A stretch of 64,000 nt of DNA from Tritonibacter scottomollicae (GCF_003003215.1 NZ_PVUF01000020.1:1-64000); one strand, 5' to 3'. Positions 41,721 through 50,836 are shown, counted from the stretch's first letter. Notes: generated by a model not told the origin, from the sequence alone. A program made the numbers and translations.

Positions 41721-42314
41721 ATGAAAAAGACGACTATCGCAGCGGCAGTGTTGATTGCAGGAACCGCGGTCGCGGCATTTGCGCATAGCGGTGCCACGGG
41801 CATCGTAAAGGAACGCATGGATGCCATGGCCGCCATGGGAAAGGCAGTCAAAACCGTAGCCCCGATGATGCGGGGCGAAACGGCCTATGACGCAAAAATA
41901 GTGGGCGATGCAGCGCGCCTGTTCCAGCAGCACGCCGGTGAGAGCATGACAAAGCTGTTCCCAGAGGGCACAGGTGGCATGCCCTCGGAAGCCAAAGACG
42001 AAGTGTGGACCGATTGGGACCGCTTCGCAGCACTGGCAAATCAGCTGGAAGAATACTCTGAAGGCCTGAAACGCGCAGCCGACAATGGGCTAGGCGGCAT
42101 GGGCGGCAATACCTCCACGGATGGCGCCTCGATGATGGGCGGCGGGTCAATGATGGGAGGCGATACAACCATGATGGGCGGGAGCACGATGATGGGCCGA
42201 GGCGACATGATGGATGCGGCCGCCATTGCCGAAATGCCCGCCGACGCAGCATTCGCGATGACGACCCAGGTCTGTTCCGCATGCCATGAACGCTTCCGGG
42301 CGGAAGAAGACTGA
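41721..42314 (+). CDS. Cytochrome c' with a Met-rich insertion
   Basis: The 197-residue protein has a signal peptide and the four-helix cytochrome c' plan: VKERMDAMAAMGKAVKTVAPM, VWTDWDRFAALANQLEEYSE and the C-terminal heme site QVCSACHERFRAEE. Between helices 3 and 4 it carries an extra stretch of about 45 residues with repeated MMGG units (GGGSMMGGDTTMMGGSTMMG). Ordinary cytochromes c' lack this. Clusters of Met pairs are a known Cu(I)-binding device in periplasmic copper proteins, so the insert probably binds copper. It is fourth in the operon. Confidence 0.85.
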   Translation: MKKTTIAAAVLIAGTAVAAFAHSGATGIVKERMDAMAAMGKAVKTVAPMMRGETAYDAKIVGDAARLFQQHAGESMTKLFPEGTGGMPSEAKDEVWTDWDRFAALANQLEEYSEGLKRAADNGLGGMGGNTSTDGASMMGGGSMMGGDTTMMGGSTMMGRGDMMDAAAIAEMPADAAFAMTTQVCSACHERFRAEED

Positions 42315-42316
42315 CC

Positions 42317-43234
42317 ATGCGCCGGTTCTTGACACTCGTCAGCGGGGCCGCCGTGCTGGGCGCGGCCAGCCTCGGCGTCGTGATTGCATGGCCTGTCGGC
42401 AGTGCAGTGACTCCGATTGCAATAGAGGGCAATGTCGACCGGGGCGCATATCTGGCGCGCGCCAGTGGGTGCATTGCCTGTCATACCAATTTTGAAGCGG
42501 GCGGCGCACCACTTGCCGGAGGGGCGCCGCTCGAAACCCCGTTCGGAACGTTCTACCCGCCCAACCTGACGACAGACCCGGAACATGGCATGGGCGAATG
42601 GACGGCAGAACAGTTCGCAAAAGCCGTGCGGCAAGGCATCGGCCCCGATGGAACGCCGTACTATCCGTCTTTCCCGTACACCTTCTATGCGGATTTTTCT
42701 GATCAGGATATCGCTGACCTCTGGGCGGCGTTTCAAACCGTGCCGCCCGTGGACGAGCCTGCACCAGAAAATGATGTCAGCTTCCCATTCGACCAACGAT
42801 GGGGGCTGAAGCTCTGGCGAGCGGCGTTCTTCTACGATCCGGATACCGAACCGATTGAAGGGCGAAGCGACGCATGGAATCGAGGACGGGAATTGGTGCG
42901 CGGTGCGGCACATTGCGGAGCCTGCCATACGCCGCGCAATCTTGCGGGAGGCCGCGATATCGGTGCTTCCTTTGCAGGCAACGCCCAGCTTCCCGGTGGC
43001 AGCAAGGCCCCCGCGATACGGCCAAAAGACCTGGTCAAAAATGACTGGACGGTTTCAAACCTCGCTTATGCGCTCCAGACCGGCATCACCCCTTCGGGCG
43101 ATGCTTTCGGCGGCAGCATGGCGGAAGTGGTTCGCGAGGGAACTCGGTTTCTGACACCTGCCGATCGCGAAGCGATGGCGCTTTTCCTGCTGAACAAGGA
43201 CACGGTCGAGGCGGAGAACCCCGCGTCGAACTAA
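42317..43234 (+). CDS. Diheme c-type cytochrome
   Basis: The 305-residue protein has a signal helix and two heme sites, ASGCIACHTNFEAGG (about residue 52) and AAHCGACHTPRNLAGG (about 200). PNLTTDPEHGMGEWTAEQFAKAVRQG is typical of the cytochrome subunit of alcohol/gluconate-type dehydrogenases and related multi-heme carriers. No dehydrogenase partner is nearby, so it more likely passes electrons from the multicopper oxidase or to the terminal oxidases. It starts 2 bases after the cytochrome c' stop. Confidence 0.85.
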   Translation: MRRFLTLVSGAAVLGAASLGVVIAWPVGSAVTPIAIEGNVDRGAYLARASGCIACHTNFEAGGAPLAGGAPLETPFGTFYPPNLTTDPEHGMGEWTAEQFAKAVRQGIGPDGTPYYPSFPYTFYADFSDQDIADLWAAFQTVPPVDEPAPENDVSFPFDQRWGLKLWRAAFFYDPDTEPIEGRSDAWNRGRELVRGAAHCGACHTPRNLAGGRDIGASFAGNAQLPGGSKAPAIRPKDLVKNDWTVSNLAYALQTGITPSGDAFGGSMAEVVREGTRFLTPADREAMALFLLNKDTVEAENPASN

Positions 43235-43240
43235 CACCAC

Positions 43241-43265
43241 GCGGGGGCAACACGCCCCCGCTTTC
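43241..43265 (+). terminator. Hairpin between the diheme cytochrome and multicopper oxidase genes
   Basis: GCGGGGGC (43241-43248) and GCCCCCGC (43254-43261) pair perfectly around AACAC and are followed by TTTC. It lies inside the operon, 13 bases before the next ATG, so it may be a partial terminator or a messenger-processing hairpin. Confidence 0.55.
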
Positions 43266-43277
43266 TCGAGGATCGAA

Positions 43278-44672
43278 ATGAGACAAACACGTCGGGATTT
43301 CTTGCGCCATGCAACACTGGCGGCCTGCGCGGCGGCCATCCCGCAGTCGGCTTTTGCCGCGACCCCGTTCGAGGACCTGATTGCCAAGGTTGCACGTCGA
43401 CAGCTTCTTCCGGACACCTACCCGGAAACAGAGATCTGGGGCTATGACGGCCTCGTTCCGGCCCCGGAAATCAGGGTCACACAAGGCGATCGGGTGCGTC
43501 GCAGGTTTCGCAACGAGGTACCCGATCCCAGTTCGGTTCACTGGCACGGAATCCGGATCGACAACGCGATGGATGGCGTTTCAGGGCTGACCCAAGAGGC
43601 CGTAGCGCCGGGTGGAACCTTTGACTACGACTTCGTCGTACCGGACGCGGGCACCTATTGGTATCACGCGCATAATCGCTCATACGAGCAAGTCGCGCGT
43701 GGTCTGCGCGGTGCCTTGATCGTCGAAGAGGTCGATGGACCGGACATCGACCGCGAGGAAGTCATCGTTCTGGAGGACTGGTTGCTCGACCCTGAGAGCG
43801 GGCAGCTGTTCGACAATTTCGAACAGCCCATGATGATGAGCCACGGTGGACGTACCGGCAACTTTATCACGACCAACGGGCGCTATGACCTGACCTTGCC
43901 CGCGCAGCGCAACGAGCGCATTCGCTTGCGGATCATCAACGCAGCAAGCGCTCGAATTTTCCCGCTGAGGCTCTCTGGATTCAGTGGCTGGACGGTGGCC
44001 GTGGATGGAATGCCAACCGGCCAACCCCAGTCGGTTGACGGCGAGTTGATCCTCGGCCCGGCACAGCGCGTCGACTTAATTGTGGATGTGACCGAAGACG
44101 AAGGCGGCACCGCCCAATTGCTTCGCATCGGCGATGATGATCAACTGACCCCGTTGGTGAGTTTTCTGGTCAACGGCACAGCCAGTTCAGTACCAAGAGG
44201 CAAGCCACTGCCGTTGCCGCCGAACCCCGCGGCACACGCCCCGGACCTTGCCGATGCGCGTGATTTGCGACTGGTCATGTCCGGCGGGGCAATGGGGCGA
44301 ATGCAGTCCGCATTGCTTGGCGGGGAACGTCTTGGATTCCGTCAGCTTGCCCAAGCGGGCAAATTCTGGGCCCTGAATGATGTCGCCGAAATGACCGACA
44401 CGCCACTGGCCGATCTATCCCTGAACGAGCCGGTGCGCCTGAAGATCGAGAACCAGACCGTTTTCCCACATGCGATGCACCTGCACGGGATGCATTTCCG
44501 CGAGCTGCGCCCCGACGGCGCGTTCGGGCCGATGCGGGACACGATCCTGTTGGCCGGCAACGAGTCCCGGGAGATCGCCTTTACGGCAGACAATCCCGGC
44601 AAGTGGCTGTTCCATTGCCACATGCTCAGCCACGCCGCATCTGGCATGACAACCTGGATACGGGTCACATGA
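43278..44672 (+). CDS. Multicopper oxidase 1 (CueO/CopA-like)
   Basis: The 464-residue protein has a Tat leader (TRRDFLRHATLAACAAAIPQ). All four copper motifs are present: VHWHGIR (about residue 92), WYHAHNRS (about 132), HAMHLHGMHFREL (about 397) and LFHCHMLSHAASGM (about 445), with Met as the type 1 axial ligand. It would oxidise Cu(I) to the less toxic Cu(II) in the periplasm using oxygen. No Met-rich lid like CueO's is seen. It overlaps the next cytochrome gene by 3 bases. Confidence 0.88.
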   Translation: MRQTRRDFLRHATLAACAAAIPQSAFAATPFEDLIAKVARRQLLPDTYPETEIWGYDGLVPAPEIRVTQGDRVRRRFRNEVPDPSSVHWHGIRIDNAMDGVSGLTQEAVAPGGTFDYDFVVPDAGTYWYHAHNRSYEQVARGLRGALIVEEVDGPDIDREEVIVLEDWLLDPESGQLFDNFEQPMMMSHGGRTGNFITTNGRYDLTLPAQRNERIRLRIINAASARIFPLRLSGFSGWTVAVDGMPTGQPQSVDGELILGPAQRVDLIVDVTEDEGGTAQLLRIGDDDQLTPLVSFLVNGTASSVPRGKPLPLPPNPAAHAPDLADARDLRLVMSGGAMGRMQSALLGGERLGFRQLAQAGKFWALNDVAEMTDTPLADLSLNEPVRLKIENQTVFPHAMHLHGMHFRELRPDGAFGPMRDTILLAGNESREIAFTADNPGKWLFHCHMLSHAASGMTTWIRVT

Positions 44673-45151
44673 GATATCTCGTTTGGTCCCTTCCGATCAC
44701 TGTCGCAGCAGCCGCCTTCACGTATTGGCTCTCGACCAGTGCATCCTCGGATGTCGGCAGCGCGTCCAGGGCGGAGAGCTACGACATCGAAGAAGGCGCG
44801 TTGCTCTACGCAGAAAACTGTGCGTCTTGTCATGGCGCGGGTCTGGAAGGCCAGCCGGAATGGCGAACGCCCGGCGCGGATGGGCGCCTGCCAGCACCAC
44901 CACATGATGAGACGGGTCACACCTGGCATCATCCTGACAGCCTGCTCTTCGATTACACAAAACTGGGGGGTGCGGCGCTTCTGGCGCGTCAGGGCGTCGA
45001 ATTCGACAGTGGCATGCCCGGTTTCGCAGACGTGCTGACCGACCAGCAAATTCACAACATCCTGGCCTTCATCCGGTCCACCTGGCCAGACCGCATCCGC
45101 GAAGTCCAGGCCGCGCGGACAGAAGCCGACGAACAACGGGGAGAGAACTAA
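44669..45151 (+). CDS. Monoheme c-type cytochrome
   Basis: The 160-residue protein starts MRYLVWSLPITVAAAAFTYW and has one heme site, AENCASCHGAGLEG (about residue 50), plus an HDETGHTWHHPDSLLFDYTK segment rich in histidine and a candidate axial Met in DSGMPGFADVL. It starts inside the oxidase stop (ATGA) and precedes dsbA by 1 base. Sits in the periplasm, probably membrane-anchored; partner unknown. Confidence 0.82.
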   Translation: MRYLVWSLPITVAAAAFTYWLSTSASSDVGSASRAESYDIEEGALLYAENCASCHGAGLEGQPEWRTPGADGRLPAPPHDETGHTWHHPDSLLFDYTKLGGAALLARQGVEFDSGMPGFADVLTDQQIHNILAFIRSTWPDRIREVQAARTEADEQRGEN

Positions 45152-45152
45152 A

Positions 45153-45884
45153 ATGCGTTTCAGACAAGCCTTCACGACGGTCGCGATAGCTGCCTTGCTT
45201 CCGATACCGGCACTCGCGGACGAACTGTCAGAGTCCCGGGTCAAGGAACTTGTGCTCGAGGCAATCCGCGAGAACCCGGAGATTGTCATGGAGGCCGTGG
45301 CGATCCTCGAACAAAGGCAGGCGCAAGCGCAGGAGCTCAGTCAGGCCCAAGTTCTGAATGACCAGCGCGATCTGATCGAGAACGATCCGAATGCGCCGGT
45401 TCTCGGCAACCTGGAAGGGGACGTCACTGTTGTGGAATTTTTCGACTACAACTGTCCCTATTGTCGGCGGGTCAAACCCGAGGTGCGGGCTTTGATCGAA
45501 GACGATCCCAACATTCGCCTCGTCTATCGTGAATGGCCCATTCTCGGAGACGGATCGGTGTTTGCCGCGAAAGCGGCCTTGGCAGCGCGCAAGCAGGACA
45601 AATACGAAGAGTTTCACTGGGCAATGATGGGGCTGGAAGGCCGCGCGGAAGAGGCCTCCGTGCTGCGCGTGGCCGAGGAGATCGGCCTGGATATCGCGCA
45701 GTTGCGCAAGGACATGGAGGCCCCCGAGGTCGAAGAGCACATTGCGACCTCCATGCAACTGACCCAAGCTCTGGGCTTTAACGGCACGCCGTCTTTCGTG
45801 ATCGGGGATGCGCTGGTCCCGGGCTTCGTCGAAAAGGCGCAGCTTGCCGACTTGGTCGAGGAAGCCCGCAAAGTCGAAGACTGA
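45153..45884 (+). CDS. DsbA-family thiol-disulfide oxidoreductase (ScsC-like)
   Basis: The 243-residue protein has a signal peptide and an N-terminal helical extension (ELVLEAIRENPEIVMEAVAILEQRQAQ) like the ScsC oligomerisation segment. The DsbA fold follows with VVEFFDYNCPYCRRVKPEVRA (CPYC at about residue 106) and the cis-proline loop FNGTPSFVIGDALVPGF. CPYC is the BdbD/ScsC-type active site. With the ScsB/DsbD-type protein at 37428 it could form a copper-protective isomerase pair. Last gene of the operon; a strong hairpin follows. Confidence 0.85.
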   Translation: MRFRQAFTTVAIAALLPIPALADELSESRVKELVLEAIRENPEIVMEAVAILEQRQAQAQELSQAQVLNDQRDLIENDPNAPVLGNLEGDVTVVEFFDYNCPYCRRVKPEVRALIEDDPNIRLVYREWPILGDGSVFAAKAALAARKQDKYEEFHWAMMGLEGRAEEASVLRVAEEIGLDIAQLRKDMEAPEVEEHIATSMQLTQALGFNGTPSFVIGDALVPGFVEKAQLADLVEEARKVED

Positions 45885-45890
45885 AATTCT

Positions 45891-45922
45891 GTGCCCGGAC
45901 CACCCTTGGGTGGTCCAGGCAC
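45891..45922. terminator. Strong hairpin between convergent dsbA-like gene and copZ
   Basis: GGACCACCC (45897-45905) pairs with GGGTGGTCC (45908-45916), and outer GTGCC/GGCAC extends the stem. It lies in the 42-base gap between convergent genes and probably ends transcription in both directions. Confidence 0.7.
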
Positions 45923-45926
45923 TGCA

Positions 45927-46127
45927 TCAAGCGGCCGCAGGTTCCACGTTGTAGCCCGCATCCCGAATGATCGCTTGGACCTGATCGGCTGGTAACACGC
46001 TGTCGACATGCACCTGTCGGGCAGAAAGGTCACATTCTACGCCTGCATTCGGATCTGCGCTCTTCACCGCGCTTTCGATTGCTGCGGTGCAATGCCCACA
46101 GCTCATGTCCGGAACGCTGAACTTCAT
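45927..46127 (-). CDS. copZ: CopZ-like copper chaperone (HMA domain)
   Basis: The 66-residue protein starts MKFSVPDMSCGHCTAAIESA, with the metal-binding MSCGHC loop of the heavy-metal-associated domain. The rest (DLSARQVHVDSVLPADQVQA and a C-terminal helix) fits the beta-alpha-beta fold. It delivers cytoplasmic Cu(I) to the ATPase encoded divergently at 46280. A GTG three codons upstream is an alternative start. It has its own CueR-type promoter. Confidence 0.88.
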   Translation of the reverse strand: MKFSVPDMSCGHCTAAIESAVKSADPNAGVECDLSARQVHVDSVLPADQVQAIIRDAGYNVEPAAA

Positions 46128-46159
46128 CGGAACCACTCCTTGATCTGATTTCTATCGGT

Positions 46160-46190
46160 GACATGGGGCTTCCCCCCGCTGGAAGGTCAA
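46160..46190 (-). promoter_or_regulatory. CueR-type promoter of copZ
   Basis: Minus strand: TTGACC (46190-46185), dyad TTCC-N7-GGAA inside TTCCAGCGGGGGGAAG, 19-base spacer, weak -10 CATGTC (46165-46160). Confidence 0.75.
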
Positions 46191-46218
46191 GTGAAGAAAT
46201 TTATTTGGCGCCCTCCCA

Positions 46219-46249
46219 TTGACCCTCCAGTAACTGGAAGCCTCATATT
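46219..46249 (+). promoter_or_regulatory. CueR-type promoter of copA1
   Basis: TTGACC (46219-46224), dyad CTCCAGTAACTGGAAG (46225-46240), -10 CATATT (46244-46249), 19-base spacer. TCCAGTAACTGGA is a perfect dyad. It is back to back with the copZ promoter. Confidence 0.8.
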
Positions 46250-46279
46250 CCACTTCGAATGGAAAAACAGGTGACACAT

Positions 46280-48790
46280 ATGCCCGAACCCAAACAGATC
46301 AGCCTGCCGATCGAAGGCATGTCATGCGCGTCCTGCGTTGGCAGGGTCGATCGCGCATTGAATGCAATCGACGGCGTAGAGGATGTGTCGGTGAACCTTG
46401 CCTCGGAAACTGCTCGCATGAGCGTGGACGCGCTCAAGCGCATTCCCGACATCATCGAATCCCTTCGCGAGCTGGGCTACCCCGCGCGGAAGGCCAGGGC
46501 CGAACTCACGATTGCAGCGATGTCCTGTGCCTCTTGCGTCGGGCGGGTCGATAAGGCGCTTGCCGCGGTGCCCGGGGTGGTCGAGGTGAACGTCAACCTC
46601 GCCTCAGAGACGGCGACGGTCGTTTACGTCGAAGGTCTTGTCACGACATCCGATCTGATCGAATCAAGCGGCGCGGCAGGGTATCCAGCAACCGTGGCAA
46701 CGGCCCAGGCCGGTGACGACAGAGTTGCGCGCAAGGAGGAAGAGGCTCAGGCGCTTGCCAAACGGGTCACCTTTGCGGCCATCCTCGCCTTGCCGGTCTT
46801 CCTGATCGAAATGGGTGGCCACGTCATTCCGGCCGTTCATATGCTGATCGAGACCACGATTGGCCAGCAGACGAGTTGGCTTCTTCAGTTCGTGCTGACG
46901 ACAATCGTTCTCTTCGGCCCGGGCCGGACGTTTTACACCAAGGGTTTCCCGGCCTTGTTCCGGGGTGCCCCCGACATGAACAGCCTCGTCGCGGTCGGCA
47001 CCGGGGCGGCTTACCTTTATTCCGTGGTTGCGACATTCGTACCGTCGGTCCTGCCTGACACGCTGCGCACCGTCTATTTCGAGGCGGCAGCGGTCATCGT
47101 CGTTCTGATCCTTCTGGGGCGGTTTCTTGAAGCGCGCGCCAAGGGGAGAACGGGCGCGGCCATCCAGAAGCTATTAGGGCTTCAGGCGCGGACTGCACGC
47201 GTGATGCGGGACGGAGAAAGCGTCGAGATCGAGATCGATGCGCTGGTTCAGGGTGACATCGTCATCGTGCGCCCTGGTGAACGCATCGCGGTCGATGGCG
47301 AGGTCATCGAGGGGACCAGCCGCGTCGACGAAAGCATGCTGACAGGCGAGCCGATCCCCGCTGAAAAAGGTGCCGGAGATACGGTGACCGGCGGGACGGT
47401 CAACGGCGCCGGAAGCCTGCAGTTCCTCGCCACGCGGGTCGGCGCCGACACGACCCTGGCGCAGATTATTCGCATGGTCGAAGAGGCCCAGGGCGCCAAA
47501 CTGCCGATCCAGGGATTGGTCGACCGGATCACCTTGTGGTTCGTGCCTGCCGTGATGGCGATCGCGGCGGCGACCGTGCTGGTCTGGCTGTTTTTCGGGC
47601 CTGATCCGGCCCTGACGATGGCGCTGGTCGCCGGTGTGTCGGTGCTCATCATCGCGTGCCCCTGCGCGATGGGGCTTGCGACGCCGACCTCGATCATGGT
47701 CGGGACGGGACGTGCTGCGGAAATGGGTGTCCTGTTCCGTAAAGGTGACGCCTTGCAGCAACTTGATTCCGTTGATGTGGTCGCCCTCGACAAAACAGGC
47801 ACGGTGACCGAGGGGCGACCCGCACTGACTGACCTTGTGCTGGCGGAAGGGTTCGATCGCCCAACAACGCTCTCGAAGATCGCTGCCGTGGAGTCGCTCT
47901 CCGAGCATCCTGTCGCGGACGCCATCGTGCGGGCCGCGCGGGCCGAGGGCGCACCTCTTGTGGCGGCCGAAGGCTTTCAATCGGTCACAGGTTACGGCGT
48001 GCGCGCCGTGGTCGAAGACGTGGAGGTGTTGGTTGGGGCCGACCGCTACATGGCGCGCGAAGGCATTGACGTCTCGGCATTGGCTCCAGAGGAAACGAAG
48101 ATCGCAAGCAAGGGTCGCACGGCGCTTTACGCTGCCATAGATGGGCGTGTCGCCGCCGTGATCGGCGTGGCCGATCCGGTCAAACCGGCAAGCCGCGCAG
48201 CCATCGCAGCGCTGCACGAAAAGGGTCTTGCGGTTGCGATGATCACCGGCGACAAACGCGAAACCGCCGAAGCCATCGCCCGCGAAACCGGTATCGACCA
48301 CGTCGTCGCCGGCGTCCTGCCGGACGGCAAGGTTGCGGCGCTCGACAGTTTGCGCCAAGGGAACAAGCGCATCGCCTTTGTCGGCGACGGGATCAACGAC
48401 GCCCCGGCGCTGGCGCATGCCGATGTGGGCATCGCCATTGGAACCGGCACCGATGTGGCCATCGAATCTGCGGATGTCGTCCTGATGTCGGGCGATTTGC
48501 GCGGCGTGGTGAACGCCTTCGAAGTATCGCGGCGGACCATGCGCAACATCCGGCAGAACCTGTTCTGGGCCTTTGCCTACAACGTGGCACTTATTCCGGT
48601 CGCTGCCGGGGTGCTTTATCCCGCCTTTGGGTTGCTCCTGTCACCAATCCTTGCGGCGGGTGCGATGGCGTTGTCCTCGGTGTTTGTCCTGACCAATGCC
48701 CTGCGGCTGCGGCGCATCGCGCCTGCGATGGACGAGCAGCGCGCAATCCCGGCAGAGCTGGCAGCCGCCACTCCTGCTCCAGCAGAATAA
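46280..48790 (+). CDS. copA: P1B-type copper-exporting ATPase 1 (CopA)
   Basis: The 836-residue protein has two N-terminal HMA domains with MSCASC loops (about residues 14 and 81). The transmembrane metal site is CPC in [13 protein letters not shown], followed by the phosphorylated Asp in [13 protein letters not shown], the SEHPVA nucleotide-binding motif and [33 protein letters not shown] carries the last conserved membrane residues. This is the Cu(I) exporter pattern (P1B-1). ATG at 46280 has a GGTG site and fits the promoter; a Met at 46259 would lie within 3 bases of the predicted transcript start. cueR follows after 12 bases. Confidence 0.92.
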   Translation: MPEPKQISLPIEGMSCASCVGRVDRALNAIDGVEDVSVNLASETARMSVDALKRIPDIIESLRELGYPARKARAELTIAAMSCASCVGRVDKALAAVPGVVEVNVNLASETATVVYVEGLVTTSDLIESSGAAGYPATVATAQAGDDRVARKEEEAQALAKRVTFAAILALPVFLIEMGGHVIPAVHMLIETTIGQQTSWLLQFVLTTIVLFGPGRTFYTKGFPALFRGAPDMNSLVAVGTGAAYLYSVVATFVPSVLPDTLRTVYFEAAAVIVVLILLGRFLEARAKGRTGAAIQKLLGLQARTARVMRDGESVEIEIDALVQGDIVIVRPGERIAVDGEVIEGTSRVDESMLTGEPIPAEKGAGDTVTGGTVNGAGSLQFLATRVGADTTLAQIIRMVEEAQGAKLPIQGLVDRITLWFVPAVMAIAAATVLVWLFFGPDPALTMALVAGVSVLIIACPCAMGLATPTSIMVGTGRAAEMGVLFRKGDALQQLDSVDVVALDKTGTVTEGRPALTDLVLAEGFDRPTTLSKIAAVESLSEHPVADAIVRAARAEGAPLVAAEGFQSVTGYGVRAVVEDVEVLVGADRYMAREGIDVSALAPEETKIASKGRTALYAAIDGRVAAVIGVADPVKPASRAAIAALHEKGLAVAMITGDKRETAEAIARETGIDHVVAGVLPDGKVAALDSLRQGNKRIAFVGDGINDAPALAHADVGIAIGTGTDVAIESADVVLMSGDLRGVVNAFEVSRRTMRNIRQNLFWAFAYNVALIPVAAGVLYPAFGLLLSPILAAGAMALSSVFVLTNALRLRRIAPAMDEQRAIPAELAAATPAPAE

Positions 48791-48802
48791 CGGAGGTTCG
48801 AC

Positions 48803-49201
48803 ATGAACATCGGAGACGTTGCCCGACAATCGGGTGTGCCCCCAAAAACAATCCGCTACTACGAGGACATCGGGCTGATCCGCCCGAACCGTAGCGAGAA
48901 CGGCTACCGCGCGTTCACCGAGAGCCACATTCACAAGCTGGCGTTTCTGGGTCGCGCACGGGCCTTGGGGTTCACCATCGAAGATTGCAGGACGCTCCTG
49001 TCGCTCTACGAGGATGAAAACCGCGAAAGCATGCAAGTGAAGGCGGTTGCGGAAGACCATCTGCGCCAGATCGAGGAAAAGATCGCGAAACTGCAATCCA
49101 TGCGCGCGACGCTCGCCGAACTGGTGGAAAAATGTGCCGGGGATCACCGGCCCGACTGCCCCATCATCGAGGATCTGTCGCCGGAGCGGTTGGCCAAGTG
49201 A
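48803..49201 (+). CDS. cueR: CueR-type copper-responsive MerR regulator
   Basis: The 132-residue protein has a MerR winged helix (MNIGDVARQSGVPPKTIRYY), a dimerisation helix and the C-terminal loop CAGDHRPDCPIIEDLS, whose two cysteines are spaced as in the Cu(I) site of CueR. ACGGAGG precedes the ATG. It lies directly downstream of copA and is probably co-transcribed. It is the natural candidate to act at the five TTGACC-YTCC-N7-GGAR promoters. Confidence 0.9.
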   Translation: MNIGDVARQSGVPPKTIRYYEDIGLIRPNRSENGYRAFTESHIHKLAFLGRARALGFTIEDCRTLLSLYEDENRESMQVKAVAEDHLRQIEEKIAKLQSMRATLAELVEKCAGDHRPDCPIIEDLSPERLAK

Positions 49202-49222
49202 CAGGCAAGAAGGGGCTGTACC

Positions 49223-49987
49223 TCAGAACCAGATCGCGCGGACCGGCATCCAGATACCCATGAAGATCATCATCAGGTTTTCCGTCAGCGAAATGAACCC
49301 CAGCGGGACGGAACTGTCACCGCCGACGCAGGCGCATTTCAGCTCTCTCTTGTCGATATAAACAGCCTTGAACACGCTGACAGCGCCGACCGTGCCGATA
49401 AACAGGGCGACAGGCGCCGAGAGCCACAGCAGCGCGCCGGCAGTCATCAGGACACCTGCCAACGCTTCGCCGAACGGGTAGACCTTGCCGTATCGCACCC
49501 ATTTGCGCGCCAGCAGATCGTAGTTGAGGAACATCGTCGAAAACCCTTCGACATCCTGCAATTTCTGGATCGCGAGAATGGTCATGGACAGCGAAATGAA
49601 CCATTCGAACCCCCGCAAGGTAAGGACCGACCCGTACTGGTGCCAAGACAGGCCCAATGCCAACAGCGCGGCAACGGAAAAGATCGCGATGACCGGCTGG
49701 TAGGTCGTGTCGCTTTGCTCTTCCTCGGGTGGGTCAATGTCGAAAAACACCCTGAGATCATCGTAACCGCCGATCCGTTCGTCCCCGATGAAAGTCTGCG
49801 GCGTCGTCTCGACCCCGTGCTTCTCCATGAAAGCATCGGTGTCTTCACGGGTGTCAAGCGGATGGTCTTCCACCTCGAAGCCTTGCCGCTCCAGCAGGTC
49901 TTTCGATTTCAGACCGTAGGGGCAGACATGGCCCGGCATGACCATGCGATAAAGCTGCGCGGATTTACTGTCTGTGTCGCGGGGCAT
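49223..49987 (-). CDS. Glutaredoxin-MauE/DoxX fusion membrane protein
   Basis: The 254-residue protein starts with a glutaredoxin-like domain: RMVMPGHVCPYGLKSKDLLE (CPYG at about residue 22) and GVETTPQTFIGDERIGGYDD with the cis-proline. Four membrane helices of the MauE/DoxX type follow (about 95-250), including VRYGKVYPFGEALAGVLMTA and a CAC in RELKCACVGGDSSVPLG. It may pass electrons from glutathione across or within the membrane. It is 12 bases downstream of the DUF305 gene and likely co-transcribed. Exact substrate unknown. Confidence 0.72.
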   Translation of the reverse strand: MPRDTDSKSAQLYRMVMPGHVCPYGLKSKDLLERQGFEVEDHPLDTREDTDAFMEKHGVETTPQTFIGDERIGGYDDLRVFFDIDPPEEEQSDTTYQPVIAIFSVAALLALGLSWHQYGSVLTLRGFEWFISLSMTILAIQKLQDVEGFSTMFLNYDLLARKWVRYGKVYPFGEALAGVLMTAGALLWLSAPVALFIGTVGAVSVFKAVYIDKRELKCACVGGDSSVPLGFISLTENLMMIFMGIWMPVRAIWF

Positions 49988-49999
49988 GTCCTTTCCTCC

Positions 50000-50836
50000 T
50001 TATCCGCTGCACGTAAGTTGACCACGGAACCCGGCTTCGTAGTCGGTTCCCGCGCTGACGATCAGATCGGTCAGGTCACCGTTCGTCTCTGCGATCTCGG
50101 CCGACAGCGGGCCTTCAGAAAATGCATTTTCGCCCTGCGCATTCAGGCGCACCAGATCACCGCTGATCTTCATTGCGGCGGCAGACCCTTCGCCGGTTTC
50201 ACCAGTCACCAGTACAGCCGGACTGTCCGAGGTGTAAGCAAAGCGGCAATTTCCGCCATTCGGGAACACCGCAGCGATTTCGTCTTCCGTCAGAAACTCA
50301 GGATCGACCTTCGACACGACCTCCGTTTGAAGCGCCTGTTGCGCATCCACAACCTGCGCCGGCGTTTCGCTTCGCGTGGCCGATGCTTCGCCGTTTGCTC
50401 CAATGTCAGCAATAAGGTAGCGCATTTCGGCGATTTCCTTGTCCTGCGCATAGATAATGTCGTCTGCGAGCCCCCGGACGCGCGGGTCGGTGATCTCGGC
50501 ACGAGTCGACGTCATGATGGCGATCGAGTGGTGCGGGATCATGGCGCGCATGTAGGACCTGTCCTGCACCGTGAATTGCCCGCGAACCAGCCAGAGGCTC
50601 GCCGCGCAAAGGACTATTGCGCCAACGAAAATCGCGATGTTGGCTTTGGTGTTCTGATACATGGACAACATGTACGCCAACATGATCACGGCCATGGTCG
50701 CCCCCATCAGGATGGCCATGTAAAGGCGTGTCTCCGAAAAGAAGATATGGCCCCAAAGATAGGTGTTCAGGTACATCAGAACGAACATGACCACGGTCGA
50801 TGTTCCGATCATCATAAAGAATCGTGAGTAGTGCAT
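50000..50836 (-). CDS. DUF305 membrane protein with an extra C-terminal domain
   Basis: The 278-residue protein has three N-terminal membrane helices and a DUF305 copper-associated segment (FTVQDRSYMRAMIPHHSIAI, then MTSTRAEITDPRVRGLADDI, then IYAQDKEIAEMRYLI, about residues 85-145) with the PHH motif. After a linker a C-terminal part of about 95 residues (DEIAAVFPNGGNCRFAYTSD, SAAAMKISGDLVRLNAQGEN) has no family I know and ends in a cysteine. A GGAGGTGA ribosome site precedes the ATG. A CueR-like dyad with a one-base shorter centre lies at 50877-50890. Confidence 0.72.
   Translation of the reverse strand: MHYSRFFMMIGTSTVVMFVLMYLNTYLWGHIFFSETRLYMAILMGATMAVIMLAYMLSMYQNTKANIAIFVGAIVLCAASLWLVRGQFTVQDRSYMRAMIPHHSIAIMTSTRAEITDPRVRGLADDIIYAQDKEIAEMRYLIADIGANGEASATRSETPAQVVDAQQALQTEVVSKVDPEFLTEDEIAAVFPNGGNCRFAYTSDSPAVLVTGETGEGSAAAMKISGDLVRLNAQGENAFSEGPLSAEIAETNGDLTDLIVSAGTDYEAGFRGQLTCSG

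Noticed and set aside
42120-42220. Possible CRISPR or DNA repeat array because of the repeated ATGATGGGC words
   Set aside because: The repeats are codons of the Met/Gly-rich insert of the cytochrome c' gene and have no spacer structure.
47174-48418. Minus-strand open frame opposite copA1 (414 codons)
   Set aside because: Antisense of a complete P1B ATPase; His/Arg/Asp-rich composition typical of reverse-frame artefacts.
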